Source: REEB481 sp964586595 (GTDB lineage Bacteria; Bacteroidota; Bacteroidia; NS11-12g; UBA955). From it: 64,000 bases of DNA. The stretch is taken from NCBI GenBank assembly GCA_964586595.1, contig CAZPHB010000004.1, forward strand, positions 102,854-166,853. Direction: 5' to 3'. The notes beneath the pieces are model-generated. The model ran no database searches. It had not been told where the DNA came from and was given only the letters and a program-made list of their open reading frames with translations. The translations under genes were made by a program, and so were the position numbers. This document shows positions 44,152-51,908 of this stretch, one piece after another (the first letter of the stretch is position 1; each line of letters begins with the position of its first letter).

Positions 44152-46125
44152 TTACCTTGATGTTCTGGATTCCAGCGCCTCGAGCCTGGTTTCCAGTTGT
44201 TGGATCCTGCGTTCCTGTTCTTTGATGATGGAAAGCAGATACACCGGCAATCGGTCGTAATGCACTGAATACGGAACCATTTTATGGTGGTTCAACAATT
44301 CCTTGCCGTTGGCATCTGTGGCCGCAACTCCTGTTTCACCAATCCATTGCCGCTCCGGACCATATACCACTAAGTCGGGCATCACGTCGGCCACTTCTTC
44401 GGCTATGAGTCCTACTTCCTGTTGTCCTCCCAAGGCAGGCTTCAGTTGATATACCACAGGCCTGAGGTTGAATATCTTTTCTTTGGAAACGTGCAAATCA
44501 CGGATGTGCTCTTTCACATGCCTGGTAGAAGATTGTGGCCTGAGTTCTCCGCTACTGGTGCGCACCACCGCAGTACCTGAACCCGTAGTACTGGAATTCA
44601 TAATGAACCGTTGATTGGTTTCAATAACGCCATTGGCCATAATGCCACCACTGGCTGGCGCACTGGTTGTTCCAACACGAATTCCTGAAGTAACATAGGC
44701 ATCGCCGTCAACCTGCAGTTCATAGCTGGTACTGCTGCTTGAACCAATCCTCAGCCTCCCGCCAATATTAGAAGTTGTCGTGCTTCCGTTCACCCAAAAG
44801 CCTCCGGTGCCAATGCTGAGGTCAAAAGAAGAACTGGGTGAAGTGGTGCCAATGCCCACCAGTTTCCCGGATGTAATCCAGATGGCATCGGTGCATTCAT
44901 ATCCTGACCCTGTTCCCCGAACCGCGTATGATGTATTTGAACTGGAACTGCATGAAATGGTACTGCCGGAACTTACAACACCTGGCGCCCAGGCAGAACC
45001 CGTCCATTTAAGTACATCATTTGTAGATGGGGTATTTGCTGAAACGGCATTCCCCTGCAGCTGTGAGGCGTTCCATATTGCCGTACTGCTCAGTGCATCG
45101 AGGGTATCACCGCTGCGCTTCAAGCCATTTCTGGCAACCGGAGGATTCATTCCTGCGGGTCGGGAAGGTTTCCAAATACTTCCATCCCACTGCAAGACAT
45201 CACTGGTGGATGGCGTTGCAGAAGAAATTCCAAACGATTGCAGTGAACCTGCATTCCACATCGGACTGCTGTTTCGTGCATCCAAAGTAGTGCCATTCAT
45301 CACCAGGCCTACACCGGCGGTGAAGCTGCTGCCCGCTGACAACGCCGCAGGTTTCCAAACACTCCCGTCCCACTGCAAAACATCATTTTTTACAGGAAGG
45401 GTCGAGGCGATTGTCCCTGAACGCAGTGCCGCGGCATTCCAGATGGGTTGTGATGCAGCGGCCCGCAGCGTATCCTTTACCAGAACCAAACCGGTTCCGG
45501 GAATCAGCGTACTGCCGGAAGTAGCCAAAAGATCCTTCCCCGGCGTCCAGGCGCTTCCGTCCCACTTCAACACTTCACCAGAAGACGGAGGCGTGGTTGA
45601 TACCGCTTTACCCTGCAAAGACTGTGCATTCCAAACGGCCGATGCACTGTTGGCCCTAAGGGTATCACCACTGCGTGTCAGCCCATTTCCTGCAACCAAT
45701 GTTGGCACCTCGTCGGATTTTGCTGCCCGGGCCGCATAAAGCGCATAAGGTACACTCATGAACGCCACCGTTGACTGAATGGTGAAGGAGGTCCCTCCTT
45801 TAGGGTCTATGCCTGTTTCGAGAAAGTATGGACCTTTCGACCAATCAACACCAGTCAAAGAACCTGACACCACGCTGCCGCTGCCAATTTCTGCAGTAAT
45901 GAGCCCATGTGCATTGCTTCCGAGGTTGTGACGCTCATGGTATAAAACCGTTCCCGTGGCGCTTCCCTGAAGAACTTTCACTTCCAATCCAACAGCTTTG
46001 TTCATCAACAGCGCTCCGGCTGCATCTCGCACCACAGCCTGATAGGAAAAACGCTGCGGTGCCTGTGCCCAAAGGCTCGACAATCCGGCGATGCAACATG
46101 CAAACAGTAGGTAATTTTTATTCAT
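44152..46125 (-). CDS. Tail-fibre-like surface protein with self-cleaving S74 chaperone domain
   Basis: The product has 657 residues. It has a signal peptide (YLLFACCIAGLSSLWAQ) and an N-terminal QRFSYQAVVRDAAG domain. Four diverged repeats of about 50-60 residues follow (WNA-x-x-LQ ... VLKWDGSAWTPG), then a fibre-like beta region and a C-terminal peptidase S74 intramolecular chaperone domain (about 525-657: SSTRHVKEHI, PVVYQLKP, EVGLIAEEVADVMPDLV), closed by a coiled coil (EQERRIQQLETRLEALE). S74 domains trimerise fibres and cut themselves off at a Ser at their start. It is coupled by ATGA to a small T9SS-sorted protein. Start 46125 is favoured by signal peptide and overlap. Confidence 0.87.
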   Translation of the reverse strand: MNKNYLLFACCIAGLSSLWAQAPQRFSYQAVVRDAAGALLMNKAVGLEVKVLQGSATGTVLYHERHNLGSNAHGLITAEIGSGSVVSGSLTGVDWSKGPYFLETGIDPKGGTSFTIQSTVAFMSVPYALYAARAAKSDEVPTLVAGNGLTRSGDTLRANSASAVWNAQSLQGKAVSTTPPSSGEVLKWDGSAWTPGKDLLATSGSTLIPGTGLVLVKDTLRAAASQPIWNAAALRSGTIASTLPVKNDVLQWDGSVWKPAALSAGSSFTAGVGLVMNGTTLDARNSSPMWNAGSLQSFGISSATPSTSDVLQWDGSIWKPSRPAGMNPPVARNGLKRSGDTLDALSSTAIWNASQLQGNAVSANTPSTNDVLKWTGSAWAPGVVSSGSTISCSSSSNTSYAVRGTGSGYECTDAIWITSGKLVGIGTTSPSSSFDLSIGTGGFWVNGSTTTSNIGGRLRIGSSSSTSYELQVDGDAYVTSGIRVGTTSAPASGGIMANGVIETNQRFIMNSSTTGSGTAVVRTSSGELRPQSSTRHVKEHIRDLHVSKEKIFNLRPVVYQLKPALGGQQEVGLIAEEVADVMPDLVVYGPERQWIGETGVAATDANGKELLNHHKMVPYSVHYDRLPVYLLSIIKEQERRIQQLETRLEALESRTSR

Positions 46126-46607
46126 AGACTCTTGATTAAGGTGGCGGTATAGATGAGTTGATTTTGATCGTAGAGCATCAGAAAATAACTTCCGGAAGGC
46201 AGCCCTTCCAATGCACAAATGGCTGACTTTTGCCTGAATTCTGCCCTCCGCCTGAGTACACCCTGAGCATCATACAACACCACCTGACCCACATCAGGTA
46301 CCGAGGCTCCCAGAATACGCACTTGATTTCCAGCGGGATTGGGGAAAATTGTGAAGTATAGTTCATCGGGGATTTCCCAAATCCCGGAGGGCGTGACGGA
46401 CCATGCCTGCTGCACGCCTTGTTGTATGCTTCCGGCGGCATCGCTTACCGGCAGATAACACAACTGACCAATGGAATATGAAACGGTACCGGTAGTTTGA
46501 CTTGCCGTGCCACCTGCAGCAAGCGTTGTTGCCTGCGCAAACAATGAACAATGAACCCAAACACCAAGAAGCACAGGCAAGAAGCCACGCGTAATAAGTT
46601 GCCTCAT
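46122..46607 (-). CDS. Small T9SS-sorted secreted protein
   Basis: The product has 161 residues from the ATG at 46607. A signal peptide (GFLPVLLGVWVHCSLFAQ) is followed by a short GGTASQTTGTVSYSIGQL module, found at the N-terminus of many T9SS proteins, and a type A sorting domain (TIFPNPAGNQVRIL ... GLPSGSYFLMLYDQNQLIYT). Almost nothing else remains, so it is nearly a bare sorting domain. It overlaps the S74-domain gene by 4 bp (ATGA) and precedes it, so the two may be made together for one surface structure. Confidence 0.83.
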   Translation of the reverse strand: MRQLITRGFLPVLLGVWVHCSLFAQATTLAAGGTASQTTGTVSYSIGQLCYLPVSDAAGSIQQGVQQAWSVTPSGIWEIPDELYFTIFPNPAGNQVRILGASVPDVGQVVLYDAQGVLRRRAEFRQKSAICALEGLPSGSYFLMLYDQNQLIYTATLIKSL

Positions 46608-46610
46608 AAT

Positions 46611-46618
46611 CAAACATA
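46611..46618 (-). promoter_or_regulatory. -7 promoter box of the T9SS/S74 gene pair
   Basis: The minus strand reads TATGTTTG and ends 3 bp before the ATG at 46607. This implies a leaderless transcript and rules out the upstream TTG start. Confidence 0.55.
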
Positions 46619-46724
46619 AAGATTTCTTTGAAGAATAGCGTCATGGCCCGACTTTAGCTGGTGAAAAAACAGCTATCAGGGGATGCCACGCACTGCCTCG
46701 AACCGAAGAAACGCGCTAAAATAA

Positions 46725-46751
46725 AAAAGCCACGCTTGCAGCGCGGCTTTT
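46725..46751 (-). terminator. Terminator of tRNA-Lys
   Basis: On the minus strand AAAAGCC and the following GCGC pair with GCGTGGC and a T-tract, just after the tRNA 3' end. Confidence 0.75.
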
Positions 46752-46752
46752 G

Positions 46753-46825
46753 TGATTTCGCTGGGACTCGAACCCAGGGCCCATACATTAAAAGTGTATT
46801 GCTCTACCAACTGAGCTACGAAATC
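46753..46825 (-). tRNA. tRNA-Lys (TTT)
   Basis: A 73-nt cloverleaf lies on the minus strand. The acceptor GATTTCG/CGAAATC is perfect, the D-arm is GCTC/GAGC, the anticodon TTT is in loop CTTTTAA, the T-loop is TTCGAGT, and the discriminator is A. CCA is not encoded. Confidence 0.96.
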
Positions 46826-46843
46826 ATCCTCAAAACGAGGGTG

Positions 46844-46851
46844 CAAAAATA
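46844..46851 (-). promoter_or_regulatory. -7 promoter box of tRNA-Lys
   Basis: The minus strand reads TATTTTTG, an exact TAnnTTTG match, 18 bp before the tRNA 5' end. It lies within an imperfect inverted repeat (GGGTGC/GCACCC, 46839-46868) that may also end the upstream GNAT transcript. Confidence 0.5.
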
Positions 46852-46913
46852 AAAACCTTTTCGCACCCTGCAACTTTTTTTGAAAAAAATCTGGCATCCC
46901 CGAAAGGACCTAC

Positions 46914-48041
46914 TTACAGCTGCTTGCGGTAGGTATTGTGGACCTTGATGGTTCGGCAGCCCAGACTCTCGAGCATGCTGAGCATTTTAGGATTAAAATC
47001 GCCAATCCACGCCAGTTCTGAACTCACAAAGCGCTGTTCTTTTAATGCCTGCTCGCGCAGTTTCATAATCAAACCTGTTTCCAGGCCAAGATTTTGGAAC
47101 TTAGGAACGATTCCGAATATGATTCCTCTAAGCCTGGTGACCTTTCTTCTGTGCCAAAGGAACCTCAGTTTATCCCACAAGGTCAGCCTACCCTTCAGCT
47201 TAAGTCTGCGGAACACCTGGTTTACATCAATCACATTGATGTAAAAACCTACGGGCTCCCCATCGGCATAAACAAACCATGCATATTCCTGCAACATGAT
47301 GGGCTTCAGCTTCCTGAGGTGCATGCGCATCTTGCCTTCAGTCATGGGACGAAAATTCTCGTGGTGCGCCCAAGCCTGATTGTAGATGGTTACAAAATCA
47401 CTGGCAAACGCACGGGACTGTGACCAAAGGAAATGTTTAAAGGTATAGCGCGGATTGTTGAACACCCTTGACGAGAGCTTGCCGAAGCGTTCAGCATTAA
47501 ACGTAGCCTGATCGATTTCGCTGGTTTGTTGCCCAATGATCATCTCGAACCCATAGGATTCAAAAAAATCCTGATAAAACGGCGGATTGTAGTTCTCCCG
47601 GTATGCAGGATTCTTGAAGCCGGCGACCATAAGTCCCCAAAAACTATCACGATCTCCAAAGTTCACCGGCCCGTCCATGTAGGTACATCCGCGCTCTTTC
47701 AACCATTGGGCGCAAGTATCAAAGAGTAAAAAAGCCGCTGCTTTATTGTTGCAACATTCAAAAAAACCCATGGCGCCCTGACGGGTAATTCCATCCGAAT
47801 TCAAGGTATAAAAGGCTGCCACGCGCCCCTGCACCTGCCCTTGTGCATCAAAAAGCAACCAGCGGCAGGCATCTCCCTGTTCAAAATGCACGTTAAAACT
47901 TCGGTCAAAAATCCCCTCAATATCCTCGTCCAGCGGGCGAATATATTCCGGGTCACCGGCATACAAACGGTCGCCGAGTTCCAGAAACTGCTGCACCATG
48001 GCTGCACCATCCACCTGCCTGATATTCCATAAATTCCCCAT
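46914..48041 (-). CDS. GNAT-like protein, YghO type
   Basis: The product has 375 residues. It is a soluble protein with an N-terminal region (RWLLFDAQGQVQGRVAAFY, GAMGFFECCNN, GPVNFGDRDSFWGLM) and a C-terminal GNAT-like half (WFVYADGEPVGFYINVIDV, LRGIIFGIVPKFQNLGLETGLI, SELAWIGDFNPKMLSMLESLG). This layout matches YghO-like proteins, which are common in Bacteroidota and of unknown substrate. Start 48041 is the ATG beneath a TTTATTTG near -7 box; TTG at 48050 is less likely. The region to the right (48050-48189) is the divergent promoter region. Confidence 0.82.
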   Translation of the reverse strand: MGNLWNIRQVDGAAMVQQFLELGDRLYAGDPEYIRPLDEDIEGIFDRSFNVHFEQGDACRWLLFDAQGQVQGRVAAFYTLNSDGITRQGAMGFFECCNNKAAAFLLFDTCAQWLKERGCTYMDGPVNFGDRDSFWGLMVAGFKNPAYRENYNPPFYQDFFESYGFEMIIGQQTSEIDQATFNAERFGKLSSRVFNNPRYTFKHFLWSQSRAFASDFVTIYNQAWAHHENFRPMTEGKMRMHLRKLKPIMLQEYAWFVYADGEPVGFYINVIDVNQVFRRLKLKGRLTLWDKLRFLWHRRKVTRLRGIIFGIVPKFQNLGLETGLIMKLREQALKEQRFVSSELAWIGDFNPKMLSMLESLGCRTIKVHNTYRKQL

Positions 48042-48189
48042 TTGTTGCAAATAAACCGGAAAATATCAGAATCTTAAACCCTTGCATGGTGTTCTGCAAC
48101 AACCCATCAGTAAAGCCATGCGCAGGATTCAGGAATTGCTCAAGTTTTGGGGCCACTTTGGCCACTAATATCGTTGCAAAGAACGCAGC

Positions 48190-49020
48190 ATGTTCAACCT
48201 TATGCCTCGAATATCGCTGGCCATGAAGTTTGTATGGTGGTGCTTATGGATGCAGCCTGAAGCTTCCTTTGCCAAGGACAGTGCTGCCCGCAGCAGATTA
48301 ATGCCCGGGCCTGTGGCCCGAAGTTTCCTAACGCCAAGCGGCTGGGGCAACAACAGACCTATGGTCTATGCCTACATGGCCGGCACCTTCCCTCAGGTTT
48401 ATTCACAAAAAAGCGATCTGCTGAGTGGTATAGGCGCAGCCTGGGGCGACAGTTGCCATGCCTTGAGCGCCCGTTGTGCATTGAACATCAATGATGTTTC
48501 ACAATTAGATCAGTATTCGGGCAATGTTGCCATCAGCATGAAACTGCACACCGGAAGCAGCATTACCGCCGGAGTACTGCATTTATGGGCCAACAAAATC
48601 AACACGGATGCCAGCCCTTCCTATTATGTAGCATACAGTCATGCTTTTCAGCGATGGCGGCCTCGACAAGATGGTACTGCACGGGCGGCGTTTACCGTGG
48701 GCGCAGGCAGCGGCAGATTCTACGACATGAGCAGCAGGGATGAACAGTTGGGACGCTGGGAACATGGAACCATTGTTTTTACAAGCATTACCGCAAGTAT
48801 CAGCAAAACGCTGGTGGCCACTGCAGAATGGACAGGGCACAACTTGTGTTTCAGCGCCAACTGGAAGCCTTACATTCCCATGAGGTTGCCCTTTAAGCTT
48901 CCTTCCATCAGTTTTGGAATTGCAGACCCATTAAGAACCAGCGGCGATCATTTGCGCTTTGTGGCATCGCTGGCCTATGGCTACGTGCTTCCCTGGCCCA
49001 AAAAACATTGTATCCCATGA
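48190..49020 (+). CDS. Putative outer-membrane beta-barrel protein, unrecognised
   Basis: The product has 276 residues. After a signal-like N-terminus (FVWWCLWMQPEASFAKD) there are alternating strands typical of a small outer-membrane barrel (MVYAYMAGTFPQVYS, NVAISMKLHTGSSITAGV, AAFTVGAGSGRFYDM, TLVATAEWTGHNLCFSANW, LRFVASLAYGYVLPW). Part of the pattern resembles PorP/SprF-like barrels, but the family start motif is absent. TATCGTTG at 48169-48176 is a near -7 box. It overlaps the next gene by 4 bp (ATGA), so the two products probably act together. Confidence 0.6.
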   Translation: MFNLMPRISLAMKFVWWCLWMQPEASFAKDSAARSRLMPGPVARSFLTPSGWGNNRPMVYAYMAGTFPQVYSQKSDLLSGIGAAWGDSCHALSARCALNINDVSQLDQYSGNVAISMKLHTGSSITAGVLHLWANKINTDASPSYYVAYSHAFQRWRPRQDGTARAAFTVGAGSGRFYDMSSRDEQLGRWEHGTIVFTSITASISKTLVATAEWTGHNLCFSANWKPYIPMRLPFKLPSISFGIADPLRTSGDHLRFVASLAYGYVLPWPKKHCIP

Positions 49021-50879
49021 GGTGTTTTATCATTTTGGCCAGCTGCTATACAGCAGCGTGTTTTGGCCAGTCGGACATTCAATCCATCAACCACCTGCCC
49101 GTTGAAGAAGGCGGCGCACCATCGTGTATCAACACCATTCATGATGTGCAATTTCCTAAATGCGTGGTGTATCAGCCAGGCTTAAAAACTTCACAGATCG
49201 TCAAACGTCTGTGGGATGTGCGCCAGTGTACCCATTACGAACAACTGCGCTATTCCCCGGAATCACTCATGCTTCAATTTGGTCCGAAGGAGAACTTCCG
49301 AACGGTGAACATCAAAATCAGCAGCAGTTCGGGGAAGGTATTCACAGGCAGTGTGTTGGTGCACAAACAATCCAAAACTACATGCAATGCGCCGCCGCAA
49401 GCAGTGACAGACCATTTCACCTGCCCGATGGACACAATCACCAAAGGTTTTGTGGGCAAAAATGACAGTGATGAAGACGGCGACTATTTAAAATTCAGCA
49501 TCAAAACACTTCCTGCCCATGCTGCAGCCTTTCGGTTGTTGGAAGACGGAAGCTTTAACTACACGCCGCAAAAGAATTTTATGGGTAAGGATAGTTTTCG
49601 CTACCAAATCAGCGACAACATGGAGGCTGCGGAAGCCACCGTGTATCTGAATGTTCGAAAATATCATGTGGAACTGCATCTGGCTTCTGCCATTGAATTG
49701 GGTTGTCCGCGCACCCCAATGGAGCTGATCTGCCTGGCACCGGCACATCAATCGGCCATGGTTCACCTTACTATGACACCGGGAGCACCTGAAGTAAGCC
49801 TTTGGGATGCGGCCACCGGTGGCGGACGAATTCGCAAAACATCATGGAAATACGGCACACAACCATCCTTCCTTTGGATTGACGCCAGCGGGGCAACACA
49901 ACTTAAAGTCCGCGCAGAAATTTATGCAGAAGGGAAAACACAAGCTACCGACACCAAGAACGCAACAACACATACGGTTTGGCCCCGCAGCTGGGCTGTT
50001 CCCGGTGGAAACCCAAACGGAACGCATGGCATCCGTACAAGTTCAGGTATGGGGCAGTATTCGTTTGATTTAGTACCCGAACAAGGAATGCACATGTCCG
50101 ATGTGATGGAAGCCCTGGAAATTGCCGCACATGAAAAAATCAATGCAAAATCAGGGGAACAAGGAGTTTTTGTTGAACGTCCGGAATTCAAGGAGGCTTT
50201 TTTCAACCACAGCGCAGCGAATAAGTCGCCTGAAGAATTGGCCAAGGACCAATGCAATCATAAAGAGGTACAAACGGTTTGGCGCATAGAAGTCACTCCG
50301 GTTGCCAATCCGATGGAGTGGACCGATTCCATCATCTTGCCGGTATGGAACCAGCGCATCCCGTATGATGCCAAGCTCACGCGGCCTGCCCGGAAAGAAT
50401 GGGACTATTTCATCAAAGTGCTTCTCATCCACGAACAAGGTCATAAAAGTCGTTTTGACCCGTTCAAAAAAGAATGCCTGCAGATGTTGGATGCCTTTGC
50501 CAAAACCAAATTTGTGGGTGAGGCCCTGAGTTTGGGATCATCAGAGTCACAAACGTATCAAGCCAAGTTCAAGGCCGGTGAAATGGCTATTGCCTCATTT
50601 GATTCGGCATTCAACGCGTTGAATATGCGACTTAAAATACTGCGTGAAACTTATGATGCATCGCAAAAAACATACGACTCCGTAACGCAGCATGGCAACG
50701 CGCAGTTTAACGATGCGGATTCCAGAAAAAACGAAGGTGCACAAGTCAGCACCCGGGTAGATGGAGACATTCCATTACTGCCACCGCCTGCCAGAACCAA
50801 AGAGCGCAGCCCGACCCGTCCTAAGAAATCAGGGCAGGAAAAAAAAGCCCCTTCATCCCCCGCACGAAATAAGCGGTGA
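49017..50879 (+). CDS. DUF922-like putative metalloprotease with cadherin-like domain
   Basis: The product has 620 residues. It has a signal peptide (MRCFIILASCYTAACFGQ) and an N-terminal domain with several Cys. A tandem cadherin/Big_9-like domain lies at about 140-215 (GKNDSDEDGDYLKFSIK, FNYTPQKNFMGKDSFRYQISD). A C-terminal region at about 400-500 contains LLIHEQGHKSRFD, an HExxH zinc motif in the setting of DUF922-type proteases. The tail is basic and disordered. It is translationally coupled to the barrel gene upstream. A secreted or surface protease with an outer-membrane partner is inferred; the substrate is unknown. Confidence 0.7.
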   Translation: MRCFIILASCYTAACFGQSDIQSINHLPVEEGGAPSCINTIHDVQFPKCVVYQPGLKTSQIVKRLWDVRQCTHYEQLRYSPESLMLQFGPKENFRTVNIKISSSSGKVFTGSVLVHKQSKTTCNAPPQAVTDHFTCPMDTITKGFVGKNDSDEDGDYLKFSIKTLPAHAAAFRLLEDGSFNYTPQKNFMGKDSFRYQISDNMEAAEATVYLNVRKYHVELHLASAIELGCPRTPMELICLAPAHQSAMVHLTMTPGAPEVSLWDAATGGGRIRKTSWKYGTQPSFLWIDASGATQLKVRAEIYAEGKTQATDTKNATTHTVWPRSWAVPGGNPNGTHGIRTSSGMGQYSFDLVPEQGMHMSDVMEALEIAAHEKINAKSGEQGVFVERPEFKEAFFNHSAANKSPEELAKDQCNHKEVQTVWRIEVTPVANPMEWTDSIILPVWNQRIPYDAKLTRPARKEWDYFIKVLLIHEQGHKSRFDPFKKECLQMLDAFAKTKFVGEALSLGSSESQTYQAKFKAGEMAIASFDSAFNALNMRLKILRETYDASQKTYDSVTQHGNAQFNDADSRKNEGAQVSTRVDGDIPLLPPPARTKERSPTRPKKSGQEKKAPSSPARNKR

Positions 50880-50971
50880 TGTACTTTGTGCAGCATGTTT
50901 CCAGGCGAAAGGAGCAGGCATGCAGGAAATAATCATCCTTGGCTGCATATTTGAAGCACATAATTGCGTCC

Positions 50972-51438
50972 ATGAAGATCGGAGATAAACTCATCCCTTT
51001 CAAGCTGAATGACACCAACGGAAAAGCTTGTTCCAGCTACGATTTTGCAGATAAACATGCGTTCTTGATCATTGTTGCCTGCAATCATTGTAAATATGCA
51101 CGGGCTTATTGGCGGCGCCTGATCAACCTTTCTAAGAAATATGAGGAAGACAACCTTGCGGTGGTAGCCATCAATGGCAATGATGCCGCACAATATCCCG
51201 AGGACAGTCTCGAGGGCATGCAACGATTGGTGCATCAAATGGCCCTTCCCTTTCCCTACCTCCACGACGAAAGTCAGGATTATCTAAAAGCACTCGGTGC
51301 CACACGCACTCCGGAGGTATTTCTGTTTAACAGCCGCAGGGAATTGGTTTATCACGGAGCCATCGACGATTCCTGGGACAATGAACATGCGGTGATGCGG
51401 GTATATCTGGAAGATGCCATCGAGTATTGTCTGGATGG
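50972..51438 (+). CDS. Thioredoxin/AhpC-TSA-family protein, cut by assembly gap
   Basis: The visible part has 155 residues. It is a thioredoxin fold (IPFKLNDTNGKACSSYDF, FLIIVACNHCKYARAYWRRL with CxxC, VVAINGNDAAQYPED, LGATRTPEVFLFNSRRELVYHGAIDD with the cis-Pro). This is the cytoplasmic resilience-type thioredoxin family common in Bacteroidota. The C-terminus is hidden by the N run, though most family members are near 180-190 residues, so little is missing. CATATTTG at 50948-50955 is a near -7 box. It is not fused to the SDR fragment on the other side. Confidence 0.85.
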
Positions 51439-51538
51439 NNNNNNNNNNNNNNNNNNNNNNNNNNNNNNNNNNNNNNNNNNNNNNNNNNNNNNNNNNNNNN
51501 NNNNNNNNNNNNNNNNNNNNNNNNNNNNNNNNNNNNNN
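51439..51538. other. Assembly gap (100 N)
   Basis: One hundred N separate a thioredoxin gene missing its end from a dehydrogenase gene missing its start. A round 100 usually marks a gap of unknown size, and roughly 400 bp or more of the SDR gene alone must be missing. Confidence 0.98.
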
Positions 51539-51898
51539 GGTTATTCTGCATCCAAATTTGCGATGCACGGCTTTCTGGAAGCCCTGCGCTGTGAAAACCT
51601 GAAAACGGGCTTACACGTACTCATTGCCTGCCCCGGATATACTGCCTCCAACATCCGCAAGACCGCGCTCAATTCCACAGGCGCTGCCCAGGGTGAAACG
51701 CCCCGCGACGAAGCCCGCATGATGCAGCCTGATGAAGTTGCCCGCATTGTGTTGGATGCCATGGCTAAAAAACGGCTGTACGTGGTGATGACCCTGCAAG
51801 GAAAACTCGCGGTATGGCTGAATAAAAGGTTCCCTCGCCTGGCAGACATCCTCACCTACCGCGCGATTGCAAAAGAACCTGATTCACCGTTTCAGTAA
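51539..51898 (+). CDS. Short-chain dehydrogenase/reductase, C-terminal part (partial)
   Basis: About 119 residues of an SDR C-terminus are visible, starting at the catalytic YSASKFA (Tyr-x-x-x-Lys), followed by LRCENLKTGLHVLIACPGYTAS and the substrate-loop region with RDEARMMQPDEVARIVLDA. The Rossmann nucleotide-binding half is lost in the gap. The tail (LNKRFPRLADILTYRAIAK) is like that of the DltE/YqjQ-type SDRs that act on lipid or alcohol substrates. The substrate cannot be told. Confidence 0.85.
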   Translation, partial: GYSASKFAMHGFLEALRCENLKTGLHVLIACPGYTASNIRKTALNSTGAAQGETPRDEARMMQPDEVARIVLDAMAKKRLYVVMTLQGKLAVWLNKRFPRLADILTYRAIAKEPDSPFQ

Positions 51899-51908
51899 TG
51901 CGATCGCG

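Noticed and set aside
50939..51898. Thioredoxin-SDR fusion protein
   Set aside because: The frame is continuous only through 100 N of unknown content; the two sides are parts of different single-domain families.
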